A DNA stretch of 64,000 nucleotides from Olivibacter jilunii. GTDB taxonomy: Bacteria; Bacteroidota; Bacteroidia; Sphingobacteriales; Sphingobacteriaceae. The stretch covers positions 1 through 64,000 of the forward strand of contig NZ_LR027854.1 of NCBI RefSeq assembly GCF_900607235.1, given 5' to 3'. The translations under genes and the position numbers were made by a program. This document shows, piece by piece, positions 45,053 to 54,894 of the stretch. The number at the start of each line of letters is the position of its first letter. Within the stretch, counting starts at the first letter, position 1. The notes under the pieces were generated by a model. The model was not told where the DNA came from. It saw nothing but the letters and a program-made list of their open reading frames with translations, and did not search any database.

Positions 45053-46186
45053 ATGGAAGAGCAAAAGAGAATTTTCTTAGCCGATATCCTGTTTAGGATT
45101 GATCCTATTTTCGGACGCTTCATACAGGTGGGAAATCCCGACAATGAGATCCATTTCGATAGCTTACAGGATCGATCAGGCTACTATTCGACGGTAATCG
45201 ACAAGGCCAAATTCCAGATTGACCCGGCAACGGATGGGGAAACACCAAGCGAAATCCAAAAGATCAATATTCCAGAGGCAGTTATCTATGGAGAATATGA
45301 AGAAGGTTCCGACTATGCGCAGAATTTTAACATGGAGCATGCCCGGGAGTGTAATATCCGATTGGTTGACAGAGAAACACTGGCGGAACTGGAAGAATAC
45401 CCATTGACATTTAAACACCGTCACCTTCCCACAATCGATATCGGCGGATTTGAATATGAGATCGATGTATCCTTTGATGTACTAAGGCAAAAAGAGGACC
45501 CCCTCTCCGTGATCGAGTTCTGTGATATGGAAAAAGAGGAACAGGGATATTCTTTTGTTTTTGACAGGGAGAGCCAGCCAATCAATTATTTCGAAGAGGG
45601 CGTTGAAGACCGGATCAAAATCCATCTGCCTGAAATGGTCGAGCTTGATCCGGAAGGGATGTCGCTTAAATATGGCGTACCGGTAGAAAAATTGCCGGAA
45701 AAGGACAAAGACATCGAGTGCAGCCACGAAATGATCCATCATAGGATACATGAAGGGAATCTTCCGGTTATCCGCATCGTTGATAGAGACTATTATGTTG
45801 ATCTGCGCATGGGTCAATTAAGGGCAACTGATCAATTCTGGAAGACAATTGATCTAAACCGTACCGAAGAAGCACGTGATTCATCTTTACTTTTTGCCTA
45901 CAACTACCACAGGCATGAGCTGGTGGACATCAACGAAAATATCACTGCGTATCCAAAAAATACGGTTCTGGTGGCCCTTCCACATGAATCTAAACTGGAC
46001 CCTGTCGGCGCGGGCAGAAAAGACTGGGGTGACGAGCTGGCTTTACTGGATCAATACCCGATCCAGCAGCGGATGGAGGCCCGGATTTTTCCGCTGGAAA
46101 AAATAAAGCCCATTGCAGAAATGATCGAAGAGAACCTGAAAAAACAACAGGTCAAACAGGATAGAAAAAAAGGAAGGAGAATGTAA
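45053..46186 (+). CDS. Repeat protein A (three repeats), unknown family
   Basis: 377 residues, soluble, acidic. It contains about three copies of a ~100-residue unit whose marks are (L)PxI-I-(x)4-Y/F-x-(I/V)D near the start, a D/N-P-D-N-x-I-x-F piece, a Y-x-F-x-(Y/F)D piece, and I-x-(L/I)P-x(4)-LDPxG at the end (for example ELDPEGMSLKYG and KLDPVGAG). The basic C-terminus (KKQQVKQDRKKGRRM) could bind nucleic acid. It ends at the first base of the next paralogue. Not found in canonical tra operons; I cannot name its family. Confidence 0.75.
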   Translation: MEEQKRIFLADILFRIDPIFGRFIQVGNPDNEIHFDSLQDRSGYYSTVIDKAKFQIDPATDGETPSEIQKINIPEAVIYGEYEEGSDYAQNFNMEHARECNIRLVDRETLAELEEYPLTFKHRHLPTIDIGGFEYEIDVSFDVLRQKEDPLSVIEFCDMEKEEQGYSFVFDRESQPINYFEEGVEDRIKIHLPEMVELDPEGMSLKYGVPVEKLPEKDKDIECSHEMIHHRIHEGNLPVIRIVDRDYYVDLRMGQLRATDQFWKTIDLNRTEEARDSSLLFAYNYHRHELVDINENITAYPKNTVLVALPHESKLDPVGAGRKDWGDELALLDQYPIQQRMEARIFPLEKIKPIAEMIEENLKKQQVKQDRKKGRRM

Positions 46187-47805
46187 TGCTATTACCACGC
46201 ATCATTATTGATCAGGCACTTTTTTATATTGATATCTCAGGTAAACAGCTTGTTGAGACCGATAATCCGCACAATATTATTCCGTTTGCCGAAATGGAAA
46301 GACGCGAAAGACATTACGATCTGGTCTACAATGCGGCTTCAAAGAATGTAGGAAACCTCAGTGCCTTCCCTATGAGCGATATACCGCCGTTTGAACTCAT
46401 TAAAATCCCTAGGCGCCTGCTGGAAAAGGGATATAAAGAGGGGTCCGAGTATGCTGACACTTTCAATGAACGGAGCTATGAAATAGATGCGGGTGTTCTG
46501 CTAGTTGACAGTTATATGGAAAAAAGGCTGTCCGGTGAACTTCCGACTGTCAGTATCGCCGCCACAAGTTATGAGGTGGACGTTTCAAAGGGCGAACTGA
46601 CAGGCGTGGGCCATTCCGCTACCATTTCCGTTCACCATTTCACCGAGGTTGATAATCACCTTCTCGGCTTTTTCCAGAAAGGAGTTCCTGTCATACCGAA
46701 TATCAATTCGATGGCGGAAATCCCGAAAGACCTGTCAATCATCGAAATTCCAAAAATGGAAGCTATGGACCCGATAGGATATGCCGATCACCGCTTCGGC
46801 AGATGGTATAAGTCCCTGAGAAAATTTTCAGGTGAAGGCGCATCATTTGCCGGATGGGGATTTTCTCCCGATCGGACAATTCTGAGCGACATTGTCCGAG
46901 GCAACCGCGAAAAGATAGATTCCGTTCGCACACGGATACAGATCAGCTCTGGGAGCTCCGGTCCGCAAACCGAAGAATATCCCTCGGACCAGATAAGTGA
47001 ATCGCTGGTCACACTGAAGGAAACCGGCATGCCGAGGATTATTATCGACCAAACCGTTTTCGGTATCGATACTGTCCGTCAACATCTTATTGAGCTGGGA
47101 GATCCCGGTAATACAATTTCGTTCGCTGGATTGGAGTCCGGTAACTACTTCGCCTTTGAGTATGATAGAAAAACAAGGAATATTGCCAAAAATCCGAGCT
47201 TCAGTGACAGTCTGTACACCAGGATAATGCATATATGCATCCCCACGGATCTACTCAGATCCGGTTACAAAGAGGGTTCGGCATATGCTTATGCATTTAA
47301 TCTCGAGTGCAAACATCAAAGCGTTCCTGTGCAGCTCGTGGACAGAACCATACTTGATCGGTTTGACGGTCATCTTCCTATACTGGAAATCGCACACAAG
47401 CCATATTTCATTGATATCGCGAATGAAAAATTTGAGGCATGCGATAAGACCGGTACGCTTCATTTCGATCAATTCGAGCAGTGGGATGGGCTGTTAAAGG
47501 GGTTTATGGACATTGAAAATGGCACCATGTCCGATGCCGGTAAATTGACGGAAATTCCCAGAGGATTACGTCTTTTGGAAATACCCCACCCGATGAACCT
47601 GGACCCGATCGGTTATGCCGCCCGCCGCTGTGACTGTTGGGCATATTTGCTGAATGACAACAATATCTATGAGATGAAACATGCAGTTGAAATCAACCCA
47701 AAGGAAACAATGCTTGTCAAAACCGTCAGAAAAAACCATTTCGTAAAGAAATACAGCGATGATCTGAAGCTCAATCCGAGAAAACAGTATAAAAGAAAGC
47801 TATGA
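46186..47805 (+). CDS. Repeat protein B (tandem duplication, four repeats)
   Basis: 539 residues. Two long halves each begin PRIIIDQ (residues ~4 and ~283) and contain GYKEGS-A/E-YA and a MDPIGYA/LDPIGYAARR piece, so the protein is an internal duplication; each half holds two of the ~100-residue units seen in the neighbours. No signal peptide or membrane span. The start overlaps the stop of gene A and its end overlaps the start of gene C by 4 bp, so the three are translated as a unit. Function unknown. Confidence 0.75.
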   Translation: MLLPRIIIDQALFYIDISGKQLVETDNPHNIIPFAEMERRERHYDLVYNAASKNVGNLSAFPMSDIPPFELIKIPRRLLEKGYKEGSEYADTFNERSYEIDAGVLLVDSYMEKRLSGELPTVSIAATSYEVDVSKGELTGVGHSATISVHHFTEVDNHLLGFFQKGVPVIPNINSMAEIPKDLSIIEIPKMEAMDPIGYADHRFGRWYKSLRKFSGEGASFAGWGFSPDRTILSDIVRGNREKIDSVRTRIQISSGSSGPQTEEYPSDQISESLVTLKETGMPRIIIDQTVFGIDTVRQHLIELGDPGNTISFAGLESGNYFAFEYDRKTRNIAKNPSFSDSLYTRIMHICIPTDLLRSGYKEGSAYAYAFNLECKHQSVPVQLVDRTILDRFDGHLPILEIAHKPYFIDIANEKFEACDKTGTLHFDQFEQWDGLLKGFMDIENGTMSDAGKLTEIPRGLRLLEIPHPMNLDPIGYAARRCDCWAYLLNDNNIYEMKHAVEINPKETMLVKTVRKNHFVKKYSDDLKLNPRKQYKRKL

Positions 47806-48653
47806 ACAATACTCCGGTTTATGGAACAGATGATTCATCAGAAAAGAGGACGAATATGAAAAGAGGACTACCGAAATATTACCTGGAGAACTGCTGGTTC
47901 ACGGTCGATGTAATGAAGGACGAACTGCGTCAGGTCGATAGGCCGGACAATACCATATCATTCAAGGATATGACCTATGAAGGAAAGTGGTACCAGTTCT
48001 GGTATGACCAGCAGACCCACAACATTGCCCGCCATTTCCCCGGTATTGATGACCTTTTCGCGCTTGTCCGCCTTCCACCGCTGACCGTGCTTGACCCTGA
48101 AGGAATGGCAAAGCTGAGCGGATTGAACGAGGCGGAGATTAGGGGACGAACGGATACGGAACTGCTTACAGACCCCGGTATGCTTGAACGCAGACGTAAC
48201 GGGGAACTGCCCGTCATTCACGTCGGAGGGCATGACTTCGAGATAGATTGGAATGAAAGAGTATTACGTCACGTCCATGATAGCCGAAAGATTATCAATC
48301 TGCGGTCAGTCCCCAGCAGCTCAGAAGGTAAAGAGATAGACTTTTATTTCCATACCGGAAGTGGTGAACGGATATACCTACCGGCGGCACCGACCAGACT
48401 GCCGGAAAATGTAGTACTTGTTACACTTCCCAATGAAATTCACCTTGATCCGCTGGGTGTGGCAAGGAGTCTGGGTCTGGACGACTTGTATTTTATGCGG
48501 AAATATCCATTACAGATGCGGCACGTTGCCAGGGTAACCCAGCTGAAGGATACCGCGCTGCCCGAAATCGTACGCAGAAACCAGATCGAAAAAGAGATTG
48601 CTATCGGAGAGAGACAAAAGACAAAGTCAAGAAGAGCGAAACATATCAAATAA
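47802..48653 (+). CDS. Repeat protein C (two repeats)
   Basis: 283 residues with two units: residues ~25-120 (YYLENCWFTVDVMKDELRQV, then LTVLDPEGMAKLSGL) and ~130-240 (LPVIHVGGHDFEIDWNERVL, then IHLDPLGVARSLGL). Basic C-terminus (RQKTKSRRAKHIK), as in protein A. The internal ATG at codon 19 is another possible start. A 100-bp gap separates it from traG. The three genes likely arose by duplication inside this operon. Confidence 0.75.
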   Translation: MNNTPVYGTDDSSEKRTNMKRGLPKYYLENCWFTVDVMKDELRQVDRPDNTISFKDMTYEGKWYQFWYDQQTHNIARHFPGIDDLFALVRLPPLTVLDPEGMAKLSGLNEAEIRGRTDTELLTDPGMLERRRNGELPVIHVGGHDFEIDWNERVLRHVHDSRKIINLRSVPSSSEGKEIDFYFHTGSGERIYLPAAPTRLPENVVLVTLPNEIHLDPLGVARSLGLDDLYFMRKYPLQMRHVARVTQLKDTALPEIVRRNQIEKEIAIGERQKTKSRRAKHIK

Positions 48654-48754
48654 TAAACAGTCGGAATCGGAAGAAACCGGTTTCCGCTTCATAAACTGAA
48701 CAGAATTCAGTGTGGGTTCAATATCCCCATCACTGAAGATAAAATAATAAGGCA

Positions 48755-51208
48755 ATGGTGAAAATGGAAAAGTGGTTGGAAGAAGTATTGCCCATCATGG
48801 ATGTTGAACATAACTGTATTATATCCAAAAAAGGAGATATTACCATCGGATATCGGATGGAATTGCCAGAACTGTTCACCTTGGTAGGTGAAGATTACGA
48901 AGCCCTGCACCAGTCATGGATCAAGGCGATAAAAGTACTTCCAAAGCACTGCGTAGTGCACAAACAGGACTGGGTCATTGAAAAGTCGTTCAGCTATCCA
49001 CATGACAACCGAAGTTTTCTGACCGACGCAGCTGCGCGCCACTTTAATGGCAGGAAATATTTCGATCATACGGCCTACCTCTTCCTCACCAAGAAGCCCG
49101 AGGGACGCAAACCCGGTTCTTCCATGGCGTCCCATCTGATCGGTCCAGGCATTATTCCCGAGCAACTGATAAATGACCGGATGTTGCAGGAGTTTTCTGC
49201 CAGCTGCCAGCAGTTCCGACAGATCATCAATGATTCGGGTCTTGCTTCAATGCAGCGATTAAAGGATGACGATCTGCTCAGCACAGGCAAAAAAGCGGGT
49301 ATCATTGAGCGTTACTGTTATTTATCAGAAAAAGAGGATAGCCCGATTGTAAAGGACATTCAGATAGAAGGAGAAGAATTTAAGATAGGCAGACAGCGCG
49401 TTGAACTCTATGCGCTTTCAGATGCAGCAGACCTGCCGTCATTGTCCGGAAGCAGGATTACCTACGATAGGTTCAGTACGGACAGGAGCAGTTTCAGTGT
49501 CGGTTTTGCCTCTTCCCTTGGACTTCTATTGCCCTGTAACCATATCTACAACCAGTTCATTGTTCTCGAAGACCCACAGAAAACGATTGTAAAACTGGAA
49601 AAGAAAAGGTTACGCTTGCAGTCTCTGGCAGCCTATTCACGAGAGAACGCCATTGCGTGGGAAGCGACCAACGCTTTCCTGAACGAGGCGATCGGACAGC
49701 AGCGCCTCCCCGTCAAGTCCCATTTCAACGTGATCGTTTGGGCCGAAAACAGGGAGGAGCTTAAAGATCTGCGTAACCAGGTAACTACGGCCATGTCGCG
49801 GATCGACGCCTCTACCAAGCTCGAAACGGTTGGTGCGGCTCAGCTGTTCTGGGCGGGTATCCCTGGGAATGCTGCCGATCTTCCCTTGAATGAGTGTTTC
49901 GACACCTTTGCCGAGCAGTCTGCATGTTTTCTCAATGTCGATACGAATTACCAAAGCGACCCGTCCGGTACGGGTATCCGTTTCTGCGACCGGCTGAGCG
50001 CGCGTCCTGTTTTTACGGACTTTTTCATAGGTCCGAGAAAAAAGGGAATCACTTCGAACATGGGAACCCTCATCTGCGGTTCAAGTGGTGGCGGAAAGAG
50101 CATGACCACCAACCACATCCTACATTCGCTGTATAATCAGGGAGCGCACTGTGTGGTGGTTGACATTGGCGCAAGTTACCGCGCACTGTGTGAAATGCTG
50201 GGAGGCTATTACTTCACTTATACCGAAGATGATCCGATCCGGTTCAATCCGTTCTATCTGCCTGCGGGTCAGGTATTGGATACCGAGAAAAAAGAAAGCC
50301 TTAAGGCCCTGCTCGTATCCCTATGGAAAGAGGAAAATGAGAGCTTCAATCGTTCAGAATATGTCGCGCTATCTAACGCCATCAGCGGTTATTATCGGCT
50401 TCTGGCGTCCGATAAAAACATCTTTCCCTCCTTTGATACTTTTTACGAATACCTACGGGACACTTATCGCCATACACTTGAAGAAAGCAGGGTAAAGGAA
50501 ACCCGCTTTGATATCGACAACTTTCTATACGTCCTGCAACCATATTATCGCGGGGGTGAATTTGACTTCCTGCTGAATGCCACGGAAAATCTCGACCTGC
50601 TTGACCAGCCTTTCATCGTGCTGGAACTCGACAATATCAAGGATCATCCCACGATTTTTCCGGTCGTAACACTCACGATTGTTGAGCTCTTTATTTCCAA
50701 GATGCGCAAACTTCCCGGAGTGATCAAGGTGCTTACGGTTGACGAGGCATGGAAAGCTATCGCCAAATCGGGCATGGCCGAATTCCTGAAATATGCGTTC
50801 AAGACCATCCGTAAATTCAACGGTATTCCGATGGTCATTACACAGGAACTCGATGACCTGATCAGTTCGGAGATCATAAAGGAGGCGATCATTAACAATG
50901 CCGACATCAAAATCCTGCTCGACATGCGCAAGTTCATGAACAAGTTCGATAAACTGCAGGATACGCTCGGGTTCTCCGAAAAAGGCAGAACGCAGCTCCT
51001 GTCCGTCAATCGAGACAACCGCGAAATATTTGTGGACCTCGGCGGTCAGGTGATGAAGGTTCTACGCAACGAACTCTGCCCGGAGGAATATTATGCCTTT
51101 ACGACCGAAGGAAAGGAACGTGTGGAAGTGATTGAGTATGCCAGAAAATATGGCAGTATGGAGGAAGGGATACGGCACCTGGTAGAAGATAGTAAAAGAA
51201 AGGAATGA
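48755..51208 (+). CDS. traG: TraG, VirB4-type conjugation ATPase
   Basis: 817 residues. VirB4/TraG family of Bacteroidetes conjugative transposons: N-terminal part KWLEEVLPIMDVEHNCIIS, Walker A GSSGGGKS (~443), Walker B LTVDEAWKA (~658) and a downstream arginine region. Powers assembly and transfer of the mating channel. Start ATG 48755 (a second ATG at 48764). Overlaps the next gene by 4 bp. Confidence 0.95.
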   Translation: MVKMEKWLEEVLPIMDVEHNCIISKKGDITIGYRMELPELFTLVGEDYEALHQSWIKAIKVLPKHCVVHKQDWVIEKSFSYPHDNRSFLTDAAARHFNGRKYFDHTAYLFLTKKPEGRKPGSSMASHLIGPGIIPEQLINDRMLQEFSASCQQFRQIINDSGLASMQRLKDDDLLSTGKKAGIIERYCYLSEKEDSPIVKDIQIEGEEFKIGRQRVELYALSDAADLPSLSGSRITYDRFSTDRSSFSVGFASSLGLLLPCNHIYNQFIVLEDPQKTIVKLEKKRLRLQSLAAYSRENAIAWEATNAFLNEAIGQQRLPVKSHFNVIVWAENREELKDLRNQVTTAMSRIDASTKLETVGAAQLFWAGIPGNAADLPLNECFDTFAEQSACFLNVDTNYQSDPSGTGIRFCDRLSARPVFTDFFIGPRKKGITSNMGTLICGSSGGGKSMTTNHILHSLYNQGAHCVVVDIGASYRALCEMLGGYYFTYTEDDPIRFNPFYLPAGQVLDTEKKESLKALLVSLWKEENESFNRSEYVALSNAISGYYRLLASDKNIFPSFDTFYEYLRDTYRHTLEESRVKETRFDIDNFLYVLQPYYRGGEFDFLLNATENLDLLDQPFIVLELDNIKDHPTIFPVVTLTIVELFISKMRKLPGVIKVLTVDEAWKAIAKSGMAEFLKYAFKTIRKFNGIPMVITQELDDLISSEIIKEAIINNADIKILLDMRKFMNKFDKLQDTLGFSEKGRTQLLSVNRDNREIFVDLGGQVMKVLRNELCPEEYYAFTTEGKERVEVIEYARKYGSMEEGIRHLVEDSKRKE

Positions 51209-51900
51209 ACATGGATCTGATCAGAAAATTATTTATCGGAACGGCACTGTGTGTCCTTGTTCTATTTCCGCGGAGCACGGGTGCAGCTGTTCCTGCAGCT
51301 ATCCTTGCGGTAATACAGGCAGGGGTAAAGCGCGTGATCAAAGCAGTCGACCTTAAGATCCAGCGTGAACAGAACAAGATCATCTGGCTGCAGAATGCGC
51401 AGAAAACCATTGAGAACACATTGTCAAAACTTAAACTGGACGAGATCACCGACTGGACGGAGCGGCAGCGTACCCTCTATGCAGACTATTTCGATGAAAT
51501 GTGGAAAGTGAAGAGTGCGATCAGCTATTACGGACGGGTGCGTGACATGGTGCAGCTGCAGGTCGATATGGTCAATGAATACCAAAGGGCGTGGAAACTA
51601 TTCAGGCAAGACGACCATTTCAGTCCGGACGAGCTCAGTTTTATGGAGGAAGTCTATAACGGGATGCTGGAACAGAGTGTTAAAAACCTCGATCAGGTAG
51701 AGCTGGTAATACAGGCGTTCAGCACGCAGATGAGCGATGCCAAGCGACTTGAAACGATCAACGCAGCAAAGGAGATGATGGAAGAAAACCTGTCGGACCT
51801 ACGGCAGTTTAATCGCGGGAATACACTTTTGAGCCTGCAGCGCGCGCGGGACCGGGGCGACATTGACCGCGTGAAACAGCTTTATGGAATCAAAAATTGA
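51205..51900 (+). CDS. TraI/VirB5-like exported protein (copy 1)
   Basis: 231 residues: signal peptide (FIGTALCVLVLFPRSTGA), then a long helical hairpin. C-terminal landmarks DELSFMEEVYNGML, MSDAKRLETINA and RDRGDIDRVKQLYGI match the DUF4141/TraI proteins, which are thought to sit in the transfer pilus. Two further genes nearby (52357-53013, 53003-53665) share this plan, so it is one of three paralogues. Confidence 0.75.
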   Translation: MNMDLIRKLFIGTALCVLVLFPRSTGAAVPAAILAVIQAGVKRVIKAVDLKIQREQNKIIWLQNAQKTIENTLSKLKLDEITDWTERQRTLYADYFDEMWKVKSAISYYGRVRDMVQLQVDMVNEYQRAWKLFRQDDHFSPDELSFMEEVYNGMLEQSVKNLDQVELVIQAFSTQMSDAKRLETINAAKEMMEENLSDLRQFNRGNTLLSLQRARDRGDIDRVKQLYGIKN

Positions 51901-51911
51901 AAGGAGTATTG

Positions 51912-52352
51912 ATGAGAAACGATCTGGAAAGACTGCTTGAAAATATAGATGGTTTTGATCGCTTGCTAAAATCGAAAGGTTACGAAGGTTATTTTCTAAC
52001 CAATGCGGGGTGTCCGGGCAGATTCCGTGAAAGTATCATGGATTATATCTATGGTATTATTGCAGGAACCGAGTCCCGCACGGAGAAAGGATTGTCTTTC
52101 TCAACCTACCTGCGCTGGAGCGCAGATCCGGAATATTCCTCAATCCATCTGAACATGAATGTCGATTACTCAAGGACGCAGAGCTTTCAGGTAAGAGAAA
52201 TGACCATCAGAACCGAAAATATTTACGGCGAGACCGGAAACGAGAAAAAGATAGAAAATATACAGGGCAACCATAAAATACCCGATTGTAAGCAGGCGAT
52301 GAATATGGTTTTAAATAAGCCAAAAAAACAAAGTAGGATAAGAAAAATATAA
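51912..52352 (+). CDS. Hypothetical protein between TraI-like genes
   Basis: 146 residues from ATG 51912, preceded by a good AAGGAG (51901-51906); the TTG at 51897 is a weaker start. Soluble, no signal peptide. The first half (LERLLENIDGFDRLLKSKGYEGYFL) is helical; the second half has beta character and ends in a basic tail (KPKKQSRIRKI). No family recognised. Position inside the tra operon suggests a transfer-related or regulatory role. Confidence 0.65.
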   Translation: MRNDLERLLENIDGFDRLLKSKGYEGYFLTNAGCPGRFRESIMDYIYGIIAGTESRTEKGLSFSTYLRWSADPEYSSIHLNMNVDYSRTQSFQVREMTIRTENIYGETGNEKKIENIQGNHKIPDCKQAMNMVLNKPKKQSRIRKI

Positions 52353-52356
52353 TAGG

Positions 52357-53013
52357 ATGAATGGAAAATCCATAATGTTAACTGCAACCTTGGGATTACT
52401 CTCCTCTTGGGTCTGCGCGCAAACCTTCTCGGAGTGGTTCTCACAGAAGAAAACGCAGAAAAAGTATCTCGTTCAGCAGATCGCGGCTTTTGAAGCTTAT
52501 AAAGGAGTACTCGCAAAGGGATACGAAATAGCCCGTACAGGACTGAATACCTTTTGGGACATACGCAACGGGGAATTCAATCTCCACAATGACGTATTTA
52601 ACCGGCTTCTCGGACTCAACCCCAAAATTAGAGACTATGCGCGGATATCAGAAATCATATCCATGCAGGTTGAAATCCTTGGGATGCGACGTAAATGTCT
52701 TGGCAACGTCAGCGCTTCGGGGATATTCAATGAGCAGGAGATGAACTATGTATCCTCGGTTTTTACAAAGCTGACGGAAGACTGTGCGGAACTGATCGAT
52801 GAACTGGCCGACCTCAGTTCCGCCAGCGGGCTGAGCATGTCGGATGATGAGCGGCTTAAACGCCTGGATGAGCTATACCGGAGAATGCAGGAAAACAAAC
52901 AGTTTTCAGCTTATTTCTCCGGAGAAACAGGCCTTCTGGTAGCCGCCCGCACCAAAGAACTTAAGTCGGTAGAGAAAGTGAAAGAATTATACAAAACAAC
53001 AAATGAAGAGTAA
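52357..53013 (+). CDS. TraI/VirB5-like exported protein (copy 2)
   Basis: 218 residues: signal peptide (MLTATLGLLSSWVCAQ), EWFSQKKTQKKYLVQQIAAF, NGEFNLHNDVFNRLLGLNP, and MSDDERLKRLDELYRRMQ, with a C-terminal KELKSVEKVKELY. Proteins of this kind are sometimes labelled tellurite-resistance TerB, which I think is misleading. It overlaps copy 3 by 11 bp. Confidence 0.72.
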   Translation: MNGKSIMLTATLGLLSSWVCAQTFSEWFSQKKTQKKYLVQQIAAFEAYKGVLAKGYEIARTGLNTFWDIRNGEFNLHNDVFNRLLGLNPKIRDYARISEIISMQVEILGMRRKCLGNVSASGIFNEQEMNYVSSVFTKLTEDCAELIDELADLSSASGLSMSDDERLKRLDELYRRMQENKQFSAYFSGETGLLVAARTKELKSVEKVKELYKTTNEE

Positions 53014-53665
53014 AATGGGGAAGTGTAAAATTGTCGTTTTTATTGTCCTGGCACTGACGGTGTTTCCACCTCTGGCTAGGGGGCAGAGCCAGGAAATTAC
53101 ACAGCTGCTGCTGAACGTGACGAAACTCGAGGCTCTGAACGGTATCCTGAAGAATATGGAAGACGGCTGGCGCCTGGTCAGTTCCGGCTATCAGGCAGTA
53201 AAAGATGTCTCAGAGGGAAATTTCAGCATTCATAACGTTTTTCTGGACAATCTGCTGAAAGTAAACCCTGTCGTCAGGAATTACCGGAAAACAGGGCTGA
53301 TCATCGGCGACCAGCTTACGATCGTCCGGGAATATAAGGCATCCTTTAAACGCTTTCGGGATGCCGGTACTTTCAATGCCGATGAAATTGCCTATCTGGG
53401 AAGGGTGTATGACAAGCTGTTCAGTGAGAGCCTGAAGAACCTGGATGATCTTGCTTTAGTTATCACTGCCGGCCAGCTACGTATGTCGGACGAAGAACGG
53501 CTGGAGTTGATTGACGGAATCTATGAAGGTACGCAGGACCAGCTTGCCTTTCTACGTGATTTTAATAGCAGAACCTCGGTTCTTTCTGCGCAACGTCACC
53601 GAGAGAATAACGATGTGCTCGGAGTCGGGGATATCTACGGGATCAATCAAAAGGTCAGACCATGA
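53003..53665 (+). CDS. TraI/VirB5-like exported protein (copy 3)
   Basis: 220 residues: signal peptide (VVFIVLALTVFPPLARGQ), NGILKNMEDGWRLVSSGY, EGNFSIHNVFLDNLLKVNP, FNADEIAYLGRVYDKLF and MSDEERLELIDGIYEGTQ. Closer to copy 2 than to copy 1. It overlaps traJ by 4 bp, giving the usual TraI-TraJ adjacency. Three versions side by side suggest a hetero-oligomeric tip or alternative adhesins. Confidence 0.75.
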   Translation: MKSKMGKCKIVVFIVLALTVFPPLARGQSQEITQLLLNVTKLEALNGILKNMEDGWRLVSSGYQAVKDVSEGNFSIHNVFLDNLLKVNPVVRNYRKTGLIIGDQLTIVREYKASFKRFRDAGTFNADEIAYLGRVYDKLFSESLKNLDDLALVITAGQLRMSDEERLELIDGIYEGTQDQLAFLRDFNSRTSVLSAQRHRENNDVLGVGDIYGINQKVRP

Positions 53666-54885
53666 AAAAGGGAAAGAAATTTTTCAGCTCCACGGTTGGG
53701 ATGCTCCTTCTCCCCTGTCTCGCGTTCGCTCAGGGGTTTGAGGGAGAGGTCAATGGACTCCACGGCATACTTTCCGACCTATATCAGGAAATGATGCCCT
53801 TATGCGCGGATATGATATCCGTAGGTCAGGGTATTGCGGGCTTTGCCGCACTGTGGTATATCGCTGTGAGGGTATGGCGACATATTGCCAATGCAGAGGC
53901 CATTGATTTCTTTCCACTTTTCCGGCCGTTCGTGCTGGGATTTGCCATCATGAACTTCCCTGCAGTTCTGGCCATCATAAACGGGGTTATGGAACCTGCC
54001 GTCAGTGTGACCAAAGTTATGGTCCAAAATTCCAATGAAGCCATAACCGCCCTGCTCAAAGCCAAAGAGGAAGCAATCAAGGAAAGCAAATATTGGGAAA
54101 TGTACGTCGGTATGGAAGGTCAAGGGGACAGAGAGAAGTGGTACAAATATACGCATGAGGGAGAGACTTCCAAGAATGAAGACTGGTTAGACGGCATCGG
54201 CAACGATATCCGCTTTGCCATGTCCAAGGCGCAGTACAATTTCAGGAACTCAATCAAGGAATGGATGTCAGAAGTACTCCGGGTGCTTTACCTGGCCGCA
54301 TCGCTATGCATCGATACGATAAGGACCTTTAACATGGTAGTCCTTTCCATACTTGGCCCCCTGGTTTTTGGTCTGGCAGTGTTTGATTCGTTCCAGAACA
54401 GCCTAGTCGCATGGCTCAGCCGTTTCATCAATGTCTATCTATGGTTACCCGTGGCGAACCTGTTCGGTACGATAATAGGCCGTATTCAGCAGAAAATGCT
54501 GGAACTGGACTTCGGGCAGATCCATGATGCGGGCGATACATTTTTCAGCAGTACTGACACAGCATATATGATTTTCATGATTATTGCCATCGTGGGTTAT
54601 TTCACAGTTCCATCTGTGGCGGGCTATATAGTCAATGCTGGAGGTGGAGGCGCAATGCTACAGAAAGTCACCAGTCTTATGACCAGCTCCGCGTCTGCGA
54701 CGACTCACACCGCAGGTACCCTTGGTGGACGTGCCATGTCGGGAGCTGGCAATATAATACATGCAGCTGGTCAATATGGTGAGGGTAGATCAGGAAAGAG
54801 TGACGGTGCCGGAATTTCCGGTTCTATCGGACGCAGCCTAGGCAAAAATGGGGCATGGATGCACGACAAACTTTCGGGAAAATAA
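53662..54885 (+). CDS. traJ: TraJ, VirB6-like polytopic conjugation protein
   Basis: 407 residues with signal-like start (MLLLPCLAFAQG) and at least six membrane helices, including the conserved FFPLFRPFVLGFAIMNFPAV and MVVLSILGPLVFGLAVF stretches. TraJ of Bacteroidetes conjugative transposons, inner-membrane core of the secretion channel. Gly/Ser-rich C-terminus (GNIIHAAGQYGEG...). Confidence 0.93.
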   Translation: MKKGKKFFSSTVGMLLLPCLAFAQGFEGEVNGLHGILSDLYQEMMPLCADMISVGQGIAGFAALWYIAVRVWRHIANAEAIDFFPLFRPFVLGFAIMNFPAVLAIINGVMEPAVSVTKVMVQNSNEAITALLKAKEEAIKESKYWEMYVGMEGQGDREKWYKYTHEGETSKNEDWLDGIGNDIRFAMSKAQYNFRNSIKEWMSEVLRVLYLAASLCIDTIRTFNMVVLSILGPLVFGLAVFDSFQNSLVAWLSRFINVYLWLPVANLFGTIIGRIQQKMLELDFGQIHDAGDTFFSSTDTAYMIFMIIAIVGYFTVPSVAGYIVNAGGGGAMLQKVTSLMTSSASATTHTAGTLGGRAMSGAGNIIHAAGQYGEGRSGKSDGAGISGSIGRSLGKNGAWMHDKLSGK

Positions 54886-54894
54886 AATATTGAA

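Noticed and set aside
52357-53665. Tellurite resistance (TerB) label for the small exported proteins
   Set aside because: Signal peptides, operon position and TraI-like C-terminal pattern fit a VirB5/TraI role better.
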